DNA of 64,000 nt from Escarpia spicata (Eukaryota; Annelida; Polychaeta; Sabellida; Siboglinidae). Shown here in pieces: positions 15,201 through 31,840 of the stretch; positions within the stretch are counted from its first letter, which is position 1, and every line of letters starts with the position of its first letter. The stretch spans positions 16,844,738-16,908,737 of the forward strand of contig OZ023214.1 of NCBI GenBank assembly GCA_963995525.1, read 5' to 3'. A model generated the notes under the pieces. The model had not been told where the DNA came from and ran no database searches. It was given only the letters and a program-made list of their open reading frames with translations. Both the position numbers and the translations under genes were made by a program.

Positions 15201-18200
15201 ACAATTTCAGGGCTTGGCTCAGTAATGCGATGCCTCTGTATCTCCCTGGGTCATGGATGTCCCCTTTCCCCTTCCATATCGGCACAATCACTCCTCTTCG
15301 CCACTCTGCTGATATCTCTCCTGCTGTGAAGCACACATTAAACAGCCTCGTCAGCCACTTGATTCCAACTAGTCTGTTTGCTTTCACCATTTCCACTGAG
15401 AGTTCATCCACTCCTACAGCCTTTCCAGTTTTCATCTTCTTTACTGCTTTCTCCACCTCTTCTTCTGTTATTGTCCTCACCTCCAGCTCTCTCCTTACAG
15501 TATGAGGTATCTCTATCTCATATTCTTCTTCCAGATTTAGTAGTTTCATGAAGTACTCCTCCCAAACACCCAACACTTGTTTTGCTCCAGTGACCAGTGT
15601 CCCGTCGCTTCTCTTCATTGCTGATGTTCGTATAGTATCTTTGCTGTCTCTATCTCTATCCCTGGCAAGTTTGAAGATCAGTTTTTTCCCTCCATCTTCT
15701 TCAATCTTATCACATAATTCGAATTTTTAGCAGTGATGTTACATCAATATATTTTATGTGCCTCTGAATAAACTGTTGCCTACATTTACAGCACTTAATC
15801 AATTTACTTATTATCCCTAGACTCGACTGACTCCAGTGACTATGCTTCCATCACGCCACAGCAAAAACAACAGCAACAACAGCAACAACAGCAACAACAG
15901 CAGGTGGAAGTGCAGTGTGCAAAGAGAATAGTACCTGTGTTCAGAGTGAAGACCCACCAGCAGCAAAGTGGAGCTGTAGCATTTAGACCACACAGCCAGG
16001 TGCAGCCAAAGAGGGTGCCAGTGTTCCAGGCAGCAAGGCCAACACCATCGACGGTACCATCCAGAGACAACAGCACACACAGCCAGAGTGGCACACCCAC
16101 ACTTCACCTATCACCAAACTGCATTCCTCCAACTCAGTCTACTGCTGCAAACCGTTGCCTTGAACCTATGACAAAGAAACCGGTCTTTCTCAAAAAGTCA
16201 TCTATGCCATTTCCCAGTGCTACTACCAGTCGTTCTGGGCAGAAACCTGCGAAACAAAATGGAACTGTGTTTGCCAAGAAGCCAGTGCCAAAGGCGGAGA
16301 GAAACTCATCATTGTTATTCAGCACTATGTCAAATGTGCACCTTTCTCACAGCCTGATCATGACTGACCAAGTGCCTCGCACAACAATCAATGCTCATGT
16401 GCCGCACCTTGCTGGAGTGTCAGGAAAGAGAAAACTGGATGTGAGCAATGTCAGTGTATGCATCATAGTTGTGAGATTCCTTAATTTACTGATGTTAATG
16501 TTTATTGTTCAGTGCAATATTGCATCCATGGAAATTGGAGGGATTTGGTGTTAAAGAAATGCTCTCCTAGCTACTGAAAAAACATTCTCACTGATAGTTT
16601 ATGTAGAGAAATCATAAACAAATGTTTTGCTCCTTGGATCAAGATGATTCTTAAGAGAGGCTGAAATAATTACATTAGTGAGACAATCTGGATGGTAGAT
16701 GGTAGATGATGATTGTTCCTGTTTGGGATCATTCAGAACTTAGAAGAATAGTTTCTGTGGAATATTTGTTTCTTTCCCTTGCTCCCTTACGGGATGAGGT
16801 CCACATCACTCAGTGGCTTCTTCAGCCTTATTTACAAATGCTCTCTTTGTCGACCTTCTGCAATGTCCTTCCATTCCCAGCCATCTGTACTTGCCCTTTC
16901 AAGGTTTCACTTTACACTGTCTTTCTATCTTTTTATTTTGCTCTTCCTCTTTGTGTTCTTCTTCTACCACCCACTTCTGTTTTCCATGCTCTGTTTGTCA
17001 GTATTTCGTCACCCATTCTCAGCACCTGTCCTGCCCATCTCGGTCTGCTTCCAACTACTTTCATTTTCTGGTGTTTCTTCATGGCAATCTCTTCTCTAAA
17101 TTCCTTTGTCTTATAAATAAAAAAATTGATATTTCAGTTTCCTGAAAGCGATGCTAAAGCCAAGAAACCTAGAGCAAAACCAAAAGTGCAGGAAGATTTG
17201 GATGTGGAAGATTTGGCCAAGGCCAATCAGGTTAGAATATAAAATAATTGTAATGCAACATCAAATAACTGGTTTGAAGGGCATTATGGACTTGGTAGAT
17301 TCATATCGGAAGTTCCAAATTTATGTCTGCAGTTTGCAGCATTTTCAGTCAGGCACCACTGGACCAGTTTACTGAGGTTTTTGGAAAATTGCAACAGGTT
17401 TTTCCTTTTCAAATGGCAGGTCTTTTGGTCTTGTGTTGGACCAAAACATGTTTTTATTTTCCCAATGACAAGGTCAAAACAGCATTTGTGTTATCATAAA
17501 AGGGGCCTTGTACTAGGTGTTAACATGAATACAGGAGTGGCTTGAAATTTGAGTATTGCGATCCTCAAGGAGGTGTATTTGGAAGTTTTTGGATAGCCTC
17601 AAGGGTGTGCAGTTGGATTCTTCTGAGAGCCCTCGGGGGAGTGCAGCTGGAGTTGTTCGGAGAACCTCAGCCCCCAAAATATCCACCACGTTCCAACATC
17701 AGTGAACAATGCTTGTGTAACAGGTTTTTTCATGAGCATAATGGGTAAATAACAAATGAGAACGGGTCAATTGGAAAATTTCGCAATCCAGACTAAGGGC
17801 CTGGCTATGTGTATGTGTGTGTTTGGGTGTGTGCTTATGCAAGATGCATGTAGTGTACTGTGTGGTGTGCTTGTTTGCTTGGGAGTATTAATTAATGTAC
17901 TGGTACCTGTGTATGGCTCATGTTACTTGTAGGGTTAACATTGGCACAACTATTTTAGCATTCTTCAGAAACTTGGATGTACTAATCAGGGCTAGCCAAA
18001 TGTTTCATGGCTAAAATTAGGTTAGGATGTCATGTAAACAGTTTCCAGTAGTTGTACCAAAATTATCAGTTGTAATATTGATCACTAGAAAATAAAACAT
18101 TACACGGAAATTGATAAATGCACACACTAAAATCAACAGTTTACCGTATTTTTGGAGGAAAAGGAAACCTTGGTATTCTGAGATGCACATTTATGATTTT

Positions 18201-18347
18201 ATTATGTTGTAGCTGGCAAAGGTGAACACATTGACATTGTTAACCTGGTTGAGAAACAAAGGCATTGCGTGCAAGAGCAAGGACAAGAAAGGTGACCTTG
18301 TTGAGAAGGTTATGCACTCGTTGAGTTTGTCTGTCGTAGAGCAGTAG
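1567..18347 (+). CDS. C18orf63: C18orf63-like protein (DUF4708 family), 14 exons, 660 aa
   Basis: Exons by splice phase: 1567-1700, 1992-2070, 2703-2759, 4020-4131, 4644-4685, 5947-6023, 6293-6402, 8411-8507, 11981-12063, 12468-12663, 13516-13663, 15821-16440, 17138-17230, 18213-18347. The joined frame is open throughout. The N-terminal ~330 residues align with vertebrate C18orf63 (for example LFFADMPALHELC, VTPAIFQSC, LAKLAPGWN, VTVTEKEVCL, YGYRLPE, FHAKLPSVCG); human C18orf63 is of similar length. The molecular function of the family is not known to me. Exon 12 encodes a 12-residue glutamine run and three [VP]PVF-type motifs (VPVFRV, VPVFQ, KPVFLKK), a motif human C18orf63 has once. The last exon encodes a 44-residue SAP-like helix-extended-helix segment (LTLLTWLRNKGI...KGDLVEKV). 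Introns after exons 3 and 6 use GC donors. Exon 11 is the least conserved exon and is placed mainly because its phases (0 in, 1 out) close the frame exactly. The start is the only ATG before the conserved block. Confidence 0.87.
2285..2615 (+). mobile_element. 3' end of an L2/CR1-like LINE
   Basis: The + strand reads as the extreme C-terminus of a non-LTR reverse transcriptase polyprotein: LRSSDHL, then HAFSEAAPNIWNLCS, then TATFQKKLYLF before a stop. The pattern of a basic arginine-serine stretch, AFSxAAPxxWN and FKxxLKxxLF is typical of L2/CR1 elements. The 3' tail ends in GGCGCTATAAAAGTTTTATTATT, matching the tail of the copy at 22450-23280. It lies in intron 2 of the C18orf63-like gene and is strongly 5'-truncated. 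Confidence 0.7.
2990..3640. repeat. Foldback (inverted-repeat) element
   Basis: The segment around 3060-3222 reappears in reverse complement at about 3395-3545: CACAGGAATTGTGTTAACTTTTT at 3173-3195 pairs with AAAAAGTTAACACAATTCCTGTG near 3418-3442. A second, shorter inverted copy of the arm tip (GTTCAAACGGCAATAAC) lies at about 3258-3274, opposite TTATTGCCGTTTGAAC at 3199-3214. No coding sequence is seen. It looks like a foldback-type non-autonomous transposon in intron 3 of the C18orf63-like gene. Confidence 0.6.
6735..7212. repeat. Minisatellite, ~36-bp unit, about 13-14 copies
   Basis: Tandem copies of a unit close to GGAGGGGAGTAATGTGGCTG followed by TATATATATTTTTTGG. Units alternate between GGGAGGGG, GGGGAGAGG and GGGTGAGG variants, so higher-order structure is visible. 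Two more copies lie at about 8194-8243, so the array was split by the LINE fragment between them. The long open frame on the minus strand (about 6700-7215) is a by-product of the repeat. Located in intron 7 of the C18orf63-like gene. Confidence 0.9.
7211..8193 (-). mobile_element. LINE 3' fragment inserted into the minisatellite
   Basis: On the minus strand a 148-codon open frame (7276-7722) reads like the C-terminal part of a CR1/jockey-type reverse transcriptase protein (FKSYCTLLYTCQLWW, VAYNNVFRLL). Upstream of it the frame is broken but related sequence continues to about 8190. The minus-strand 3' end has an AATAAAG signal and a tail of ATTGAA-type repeats at 7212-7230. Minisatellite units abut both sides, so the element inserted into the array. 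5'-truncated and inactive. Confidence 0.65.
8660..11440 (+). mobile_element. CR1/L2-like LINE with endonuclease and reverse transcriptase
   Basis: The first long open frame (8688-10151) carries the C-terminal half of an apurinic-type endonuclease (VGLVYRSPN, GDFN near 8943, SDHNQ near 9148) followed by the start of the reverse transcriptase (PGVDGIPPKLL, WKEANIIPLFKKG, YRPVSLTS). After a frame break the RT continues at 10138-10956 with YLDFQKAFDKVPH, GVPQGS, the catalytic FADDT and WQMLFNFGKCK, then 10925-11170. Breaks lie at a T run (about 10141-10149), at a G run (about 10675-10688) and near 10900. The 3' end carries four copies of a 10-bp tail repeat (TCTTGTTAAA/TATTGTTAAA, 11391-11430), a CR1-type feature. 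The 5' end is truncated in the endonuclease domain. Inactive copy in intron 8 of the C18orf63-like gene. Confidence 0.88.
11440..11790 (-). mobile_element. tRNA-derived SINE (full-length copy)
   Basis: On the minus strand, from 11790, the sequence starts GGAGCGCAGTGGCACAGTGG, containing a pol III A-box-like TGGCACAGTGG, and TTCGAATCC as B box, so the head is tRNA-like. The body contains CAGTGGTGGGTATTTGTG, CTTCCCAGAGAAGTTGAGAT and a GCACTTTGATCAGTCC-type 3' region. The same body occurs at about 20975-21270, 24765-24893 and 38838-39135. This is the best-preserved head in the window. Confidence 0.8.
12213..12261. repeat. TA-rich microsatellite
   Basis: Runs of TATA with interspersed GTATA, in intron 9 of the C18orf63-like gene. 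A shorter TA tract follows at about 12366-12378. Confidence 0.9.
13932..13947. repeat. Target-site duplication of the RTE-like LINE, left copy
   Basis: AATTTTTAGCAGTGAT, identical to 15722-15737 on the other side of the RTE-like insert. Confidence 0.9.
13948..15721 (-). mobile_element. RTE-like LINE, 5'-truncated, with 16-bp target-site duplication
   Basis: The minus-strand open frame (stop side 14374, open up to about 15720) is a reverse transcriptase: VGVDELSVEMVK, GRYRGIALLS, KLLERILDAR, QLGFRKGRGTDD, the A-motif FVDLEKAFDTVPR, GLRQGSALSPLLF, and the catalytic YADDLAVVA. A frame break near 14400 separates it from the C-terminal part encoded between 13955 and 14390. The family resembles RTE-clade elements. 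The insert is flanked by a 16-bp direct repeat (AATTTTTAGCAGTGAT) at 13932-13947 and 15722-15737, and the minus-strand 3' end is a short GAA-rich tail. It lies in intron 11 of the C18orf63-like gene, just before the polyglutamine exon. Confidence 0.9.
15722..15737. repeat. Target-site duplication of the RTE-like LINE, right copy
   Basis: AATTTTTAGCAGTGAT, identical to 13932-13947; marks the 5'-truncation point of the minus-strand insert at 15721. Confidence 0.9.
16765..17115 (-). mobile_element. Relic of the same RTE-like LINE family
   Basis: The + strand sequence CTTGCTCCCTTACGGGATGA with following GGTCCACATCACT matches the 3' end of the 13948-15721 element (CTTGCTCCCTTGTGGGGTGG, GGTCCACGTCACT), and similarity continues through the C-terminal coding region with many substitutions. 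It is older than its neighbour copy and lies in the next intron of the same gene, ending about 20 bp before exon 13. Confidence 0.75.
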
Positions 18348-18586
18348 TCTTTCGGTGAAATCATCAGATCTTCATCATCGCGGCTGTGATGAAGACAGCT
18401 TTGTTACATTACCAGTTACTTTGGATCAACATGTGAGAACATTATAAAGCTATATAATCATAAATGCCAACACATATTTATATATTTAACACAGTCAAAT
18501 AATCTAACATGACTTAAAATTAAATATTGCTACTGATATTTATTTAATGTATCTTGAATTGTGTTTAATAATGCTTTTTGTTGTAC

Positions 18587-18592
18587 AATAAA
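18587..18592 (+). terminator. Polyadenylation signal of the C18orf63-like gene
   Basis: AATAAA about 240 bp after the stop codon at 18347. Other signals further downstream cannot be excluded. Confidence 0.55.
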
Positions 18593-25532
<6,940 letters not shown>

Positions 25533-25882
25533 TAGAAAAGACTTAGTTAAGCCAGTTTCCATAAGATGAACATATTCCAGAACACCTTGTGCACACATAC
25601 GTTTGTATGCACAGAACATCAGCACACAATCACTAGGAGGGTTGCTTCATTTTCAACCGTCATCGTGGAATCCTTGAATGTTCTATTCAGTAATTTTTTA
25701 TTAAGAGCTATCTTGTGTGATATTTGTTCATGTCAACTTGGCCACGTTGCGATGTGCTATACTGATGGCGTAGGGTGTTTACTGTAGTAAGCTTGGAGAG
25801 GAAGGTGTGAAGTGTGACACTGGAAATGTTACAATATAACCTTTTGTCTTGTTAAGCTGTGATTGCCAATTGTTTCGTCGCA

Positions 25883-25888
25883 ATTAAA
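25883..25888 (+). terminator. Probable polyadenylation signal of psma7
   Basis: ATTAAA about 350 bp downstream of the psma7 stop at 25532. An alternative A-rich signal (AATAAAA) lies near 26190. Confidence 0.4.
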
Positions 25889-27718
25889 ACTAGGTTTCCG
25901 AGATGTTGTTGCTGTATTTGTACATTCTTTAAAATTAGGCACAATGCAGTCAAATTTTCAACCATTCTACGACTACTTCGTTTTTGGATCTAACTTTACT
26001 AGCTATGCAGCAACGAACTGCCTGCAAACCCCATCATAGAAATGTCCAATACGATGAGTCCAGGGAAACTGAACATTTCCATTGTATGATCAAACTGATC
26101 CATCAGGTGAATCTACTTTAATTATCCAGCATACGGCTAATTTTTATTAGTGATGTATACTCGGTTGCCTTTTTGCATATCAAAAAGGATAAAATAAAAA
26201 CTTCTTTTTCACAATTTGATCTAAAACACCTTCAGTTCACATAGAATGAAAAACTATTGAAATATCAATGTACCATACTTTGTTGAACAATTTGCTGGTC
26301 TCAACATGAAAGATAAACCACTTATTTTGGCACAGCATCTGTCATGCAGATATAATTCTGTCTTTTGTGCAGTGTTATCTTAAAATTGCATAATAATGTT
26401 TATGTGGAGTTGAGGAAAGTGATGTATAGTTTATGGGGCATGATTCCTTACTGGGAATTTGTATTTGAAAGATGGATGATCTCAGAATGCAACTCTAAAA
26501 TTATGAAGTGGCAACGATCATAACGAATGTTCTGTTTGGTTTGAATTCTGCCATCTTGTGTGTGTATTTTCCATCATTTATTGTAAAAAAAACTGCAGCT
26601 CATTCTACACACCTTAGATATCAAGCATCCTTATTTTATTGTCTAAAATGGGTCTTGATTCACTGCAAACAAGGCAACATCTGTACACCAGAACATCATG
26701 CAGGCAAAAGCAACGTGTCGCATTACAGAGTGTGATTAGATGTCAATTGCATTACAGTACATCATGTTTCGGAACATGTTTGAATAAATTTTGCATCAAA
26801 TGATTGCACACACATAGCAAACTCCAATTTATTATTAAAACTGATCTGCATAGCAAATTAAGTGTACCTGGTAATTATTTAATCGGAAAATCCACACAGC
26901 CTGGAGGTGTGTTTACATGTCCCATTTTAATCACATTGTAATGGTGTGGGCTTCCCAATATTTGACACAGTGTGAATGTTACAGACTGCGGTATTGTCAA
27001 CAGCAGACTGGCCACATAAAGTTGAAATGTCAGACCGTATCCAGATGTAAATACCAACAACTGTTCTCGAACAACTTACACAAAATCACTGCTAACAAAA
27101 TGAAGCACATGGTACAAATTATCCAGGATAAATCTGTCAAAATTACATTTGGAGGAGCATCACACTAACACGTTTGGGAGCAGTGTATGTGATTAATTTG
27201 TCTAGACTGAACTAAATTGCACAAAGCTATTATAATGAGCCGAGCGTACTGCGAACGGTGTGCTTGACCGTGTTACATACAAACAATTTCCTTAGCCTAA
27301 CAACAAGTTACACGTCGTTAAAAAATAAGTAACAAGCTATCTAATTATGCTCATGTATTCTATGTACATATGGTAAGACATGATTTAATTACGGAAAACA
27401 TATATGCGAAAATGCATACATGATATTACAGAAAAACCTGTTGATGTTTGTGATGGCTTCTGGAGTCCGTCCGCCGCTAATGAGGGTGTCTACGAGATTG
27501 CCTCGTCTTTCCAAACTCGCACATTTGCGCTTCTCAGACCCACTTGTTGTCTTGATGCAAGGGATACTCACTTGTAGCTCCAGTCACATCTGATTGCATG
27601 GTGGCAGACTGCAAGATGGTTCACTGGTGCTACTCATCGTTAGGTTACAATGAGAAAGCAAACGGTCACTAGTACAGATACCTCTCAGCTGTGACACCAC
27701 ACCCACAATGGACGGACA
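25889..27718. other. Intergenic region between convergent psma7 and nutf2
   Basis: AT-rich sequence with no recognisable gene, long open frame or clear repeat. It receives the 3' ends of psma7 (from the left) and nutf2 (from the right). Confidence 0.45.
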
Positions 27719-27724
27719 TTTATT
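27719..27724 (-). terminator. Probable polyadenylation signal of nutf2
   Basis: TTTATT on the + strand, i.e. AATAAA on the minus strand, about 170 bp beyond the nutf2 stop codon. Confidence 0.45.
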
Positions 27725-27892
27725 GCGGGTGCATCGGTATCATTGCCAAGATAACAAGCAGCTCGTAAAGGACACGGAACGGGGTGTTCTCGCTGTACTG
27801 TGTACATTCGACACATAACATCTAGTCCGTTGCGGGTGACCGGGGCGTGACAGTTGATGTCTGATACTATCTGAACGACGCGTGTACTCCCA

Positions 27893-30800
27893 TCAGACCG
27901 TGTCATGAATTGAAAGCCTAAAGATGTCGTGAAAGAGAAAGAAGCTATCGTTTGCGGGCTTGATGTAGAACAATTGGCTGTATGCGTGAGGTGGGTCATT
28001 GTCCGTCTGAAACACAAAGGAAATTATTTCAGTTTCTCATTTACAGCTCCTATGCTTCTACAGACAGTTTACACATAACATGGTTCGAACTTACACTATA
28101 TGCCAAATAACTGTCAAACACTGACCACAACACAGAACTGTGTCAGACTGTAACAAGTTCCAGTCACTACTCAACCGATGTTGAACAAAATGAATGCATT
28201 TGCAAGCAAACAACGACTGACCTTTAGTCTTCCTGTGACGAGGATGATGACGCCATTCTCCGGTGTCGGCTGACAGTCGATCTTTGTTACTATGTGCTGG
28301 ATAAGTGAGAACCTCAACTTGTTCTGGAAATCAACCAAACAGAGAGGCTTTATAAAGGCAATTCTTGCACATCAATTTAATCAGGTGGCTAAACTGCTCA
28401 AATCTGCCTTTAGGCTTTAGTGGACCAACTATACAACCCTGGGTCTGCTGGATCTGACCCTCGGTCCATGCTCTCAAATAAAATAAAAATGTCATCATTC
28501 ATGTTTTCAGTAAATATTGCAACACTGTTTTGAATGGCCATCTAAATATATGCAACTCACCACACAGGGTTCTCCCCTGTGATGGTTATTTCATAATCAC
28601 AATGTATCACTGAGCATACAAATTTAAATGCATAATACACTGTATATAGTAAATATTTGCTGTTGTGTATATTGATCTCATGGTCATCTCTAGATAATCA
28701 ATCAGACAATGAAATCACATCAACCACAGTGCCATGTTTGTATTTTAGGCTTATCCTGCAGTATCAATTTATCTTGACACATAACTGCAATGTTTATCAG
28801 ATCAATGAGTAGTCTACTTACTGTCAGTATGTCTTTGATTTGATCCTGGCCCTGTGCCTTGTGTTCTTCAAACGTGAACATTGCCGTTGGCTGGATCACA
28901 AGAGAAAGTCAGTCAAATGCCATGAACATAAACAATCACAAGAATATGCAAGTCAATGAAATCCCATAAACACACATGTAGAACACAGTATGACTATAAT
29001 CTGTATTCTTATGAACAAAGGAATAGCATGACATGGTTACTATACGATAGATAAAATAGCAATATTATTTTAATGGATTTTATTGTCTTGAAATTGGCTA
29101 CATAAACTGGAAACATCACTGGATACTGATTTCAGAGTAGATGAAATGTGAGACATTTATTTTATGGTTATGATGTAAACAAAAAATTATGTGGTTAGTG
29201 TGAATGGCTTTTCTGGGACTGTTGTGACCAAAGACTATGCCAAAGAAGTGGAACTGTGGAAAGTGATTGTTCATCAACAGAGATGTGTTATCACAAATTG
29301 TCATGAATATTCTGTTGGTAACTACGTTTGTGAATTTAACTTTGTTTTATATTGTGGTATTGCACACACCATTTGCTACATACCTCTGAGTGGCGTAATC
29401 AGAAACGCCTATCGGAGTTTGTTTTTTCATTGAAAAAAAATGTTATGGGCTTACCAAATATTTGGACACCAAAGTGTACGATAATTGTTATAGGAGTACT
29501 GTATCTTGGATTTGTACAGATATTTAATTATTTGTTTAGCCTGTTTGATTTTGTCAACAAAAATATATGCCAAGGATTCTAAATAACACTGCAGTACTCC
29601 AACTGGCTTCTGACTAGACCAATATAAGGATCACAAAGTTTGAATATGTTGGTAAATCAAATGTGAAAATAGTGCCAAACGCATTTACTAAAACCACACG
29701 TGTTAAAAGCTTTCGAGAGTCAGGTGCTATGACTGCTGAAATACATTTATTAGCTCAAATCAATGTCCTTTGCCACTTACTTATTTCATGGATGATGTAT
29801 AAATCTAATGATCTAACTAAATAGTTTCACATTGCAAAGAACAGCATCACTTGCAGACTGTCTTAACTTAATTCACATTATTATTTGGTTGCAACTTGTT
29901 GTCACAATTATTGCAGGAATAACAAATGAATGGATTATACAACTTGCACGTCATAAAGCTTGCAAACATCAACACTTCACTATTACATATTATGACCATA
30001 TCTGACCTAACAAGTGAGTTTATCTGACCACACAAGTCATGTAACCCGAGTCAGCAGTGTGCCACATCGACCTTACATGACCCCCAGCAAGCACTATAGT
30101 CAGTTATATTTAGCAGTCAGCTAATCAATCGGTTGATCAGTACAAATTTAAGCATTATATATTTCATTATTAAACATGTTTCTCCAGCTGTTTTTCACAA
30201 TCTGGGTCTGTATACAATGACAGATACCAAATTCAAGGCTATTTCAAGAATATTTAATCGAGAATGAACTGGCACCAGACTATTGACTGCGACCTTACGG
30301 CTGGTCAACAAAAGATGGAGTCACATCAGAATGCTAACAAATAACAGATCTGGCTGCAATCTGGGTGGAATATTTTTACTGCCTCTTGATCTACAGATGC
30401 ATGAGCTGCTAAATCTAAGTATGTAACATCCATAACCATAAAAAAGTGACTGGTCAAGGAAGATCAGTTTGTATGAACAGGACGACCTGCAGATATAAGA
30501 CAACTTGGGTATCAGGCTGAGATGAGTAGCCATGGCGGTAAACCGCCATGGCTACCAGTCCAGTACCAGTGAACTAATTAAAGGATTTCAAGGCCCCATA
30601 CAGACCCTGAACAATTTAGGTAGGCCCGGATTTTACAGAAGTGCCCACCTCTCTATTGAACAAAAGACAGTATGTATGCAATTGTAATATGCAATTGCAT
30701 TACATAACACATCCACCCGAGCCATGCCTCACGTCCAGGCCTCGCCGACGGCCACAGGCCCAGTGCCACACCGTGACCATGCCGTGATGGACATGGCCTG

Positions 30801-31053
30801 ATGCGTCGGCGTCGTGCACTCTTTAGGAACAGTTAGCACTATGACATATTTAATTGCTAAGCATTATGAAAGGAAGTATATGTCATTTGCCAATAGCACA
30901 ATTGCACACATTCCAAATAATTAAATATACAAATAAGCGTAAACATACGTGATACAGTGCGACCAATTGCTCTCGGTTGGTGTCGAAAATCTGATAGTAC
31001 TGCGTTACAAACTGTTCTCCTAGAGTCTCCCAGGGCATTTTTGTGACACTCAT
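27893..31053 (-). CDS. nutf2: Nuclear transport factor 2, 4 exons, 129 aa
   Basis: NTF2 is a small homodimer that carries Ran-GDP into the nucleus and binds FxFG nucleoporins. Minus-strand exons: 30949-31053, 28822-28890, 28222-28323, 27893-28006, all phase 0. The protein follows human NTF2 (127 aa) along its length: PWETLGEQFVTQYYQIFD (human IWEQIGSSFIQHYYQLFD), QHIVTKIDCQPTPENG, ILVTGRLKTDNDP and DIFRLSIHD. The tryptophan of the nucleoporin-binding N-terminus and the acidic DxD-like segment after GRLK that contacts Ran are retained. The second exon (PTAMFTFEEHKAQGQ) is more divergent than the rest. The ATG at 31051-31053 gives an MSVTK leader; a second in-frame ATG five codons later is the alternative start. 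Exon 1 is divergently arranged with cenpt. Confidence 0.93.
28891..30948 (-). other. nutf2 intron 1; holds a long perfect palindrome
   Basis: About 2 kb with no coding sequence recognised. Its only marked structure is the 30-bp palindrome at 30526-30555. A G+C-richer patch at about 30710-30810 has no recognised motif. Confidence 0.5.
30526..30555. repeat. Near-perfect palindrome, 14-bp arms, 2-base spacer
   Basis: GTAGCCATGGCGGT, then AA, then ACCGCCATGGCTAC. As RNA or extruded DNA it would form a very stable hairpin. It lies in nutf2 intron 1 with no terminal repeats of a known element around it. Confidence 0.9.
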
Positions 31054-31388
31054 GTCTGCCTCTTGCCTCGTCGCACCCAAACACACACGGTAAATTTGTT
31101 AGGTCGCTGATGCGTGTTACAAACTTTGTTGCCGGTCAGGTAAAATACCTCATGGAAGTTTTCAAATTCACAAAATTGATGTCAGCCAACGAAATCACGC
31201 GAGATGTTGCAAAGCGAGAATTGTAACGAGAAGCGGAAATTGTGTTTTGAATACATTTGCGCTCTTATAAACGTTTACAGGTGTAATGTGTCTGAACATA
31301 CTATGTTTTAAATAATGTAATGTAATTGTCATGTCTTTAACGTTTGTTCGTTAACAGAACCGTGACAGCCGGATAGTTTGACATAAAG
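31054..31388. promoter_or_regulatory. Bidirectional promoter region of nutf2 and cenpt
   Basis: The nutf2 start codon (31053, minus) and a probable cenpt non-coding first exon are separated by about 300 bp. The likely cenpt 5' exon ends at 31388 with a strong donor (AAAG|GTGAGC), and the first coding exon has its acceptor (TTCTTTAG) at 31839. An ETS-like core (GCGGAAAT) is near 31231. No TATA box is evident. Transcription start sites cannot be fixed from sequence. Confidence 0.5.
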
Positions 31389-31840
31389 GTGAGCGATAAT
31401 ATAATTAAATAATGTTACAAAAACTTAGATTGTTCTCCCACTGGGACTGGGACTTGACGCTGACAGACTGGGCTAAAGCAGTTATGAAATAATGTTGCGT
31501 TACTGCTTTTGTACTGACTAACTTACTGATTATTTAAAGCCGTTAGGCCTATAGTATGATTGTTTTAATCAGAACAAACTACAACTGTCAGAACTTTTTT
31601 TATTAAATTAGGCCTAAACTAATCTAGACTAAGACTTAGACTTAGTCTAAGTCCAAAGGCAAAGGCTAAACTTCTACATTTGGCATAAACTTTAAATCAC
31701 CAGCCAAGTTTGTTGAAATAATGTATTCCAAAAAATACAACAAACTAAATCAATTAACAGTTATTAATTTTATAATTATATTTAATATTGTAAAATAAAA
31801 ATTGACTATTATTGCATCTATGACTATGTTGTTCTTTAGA

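Noticed and set aside
14477..15505. Several + strand open frames rich in Ser/Leu/Phe
   Set aside because: They are antisense shadows of the minus-strand reverse transcriptase at 13948-15721.
15862..16440. Alternative acceptor at 15862 joining exon 10 directly to the polyglutamine exon
   Set aside because: It is in phase, but the exon at 13516-13663 followed by the acceptor at 15821 also closes the frame and has better splice sites and coding-like sequence.
31054..31086. Upstream non-ATG extension of nutf2 (11 extra residues)
   Set aside because: Depends on a GTG start; the ATG at 31053 fits the length of the NTF2 family.
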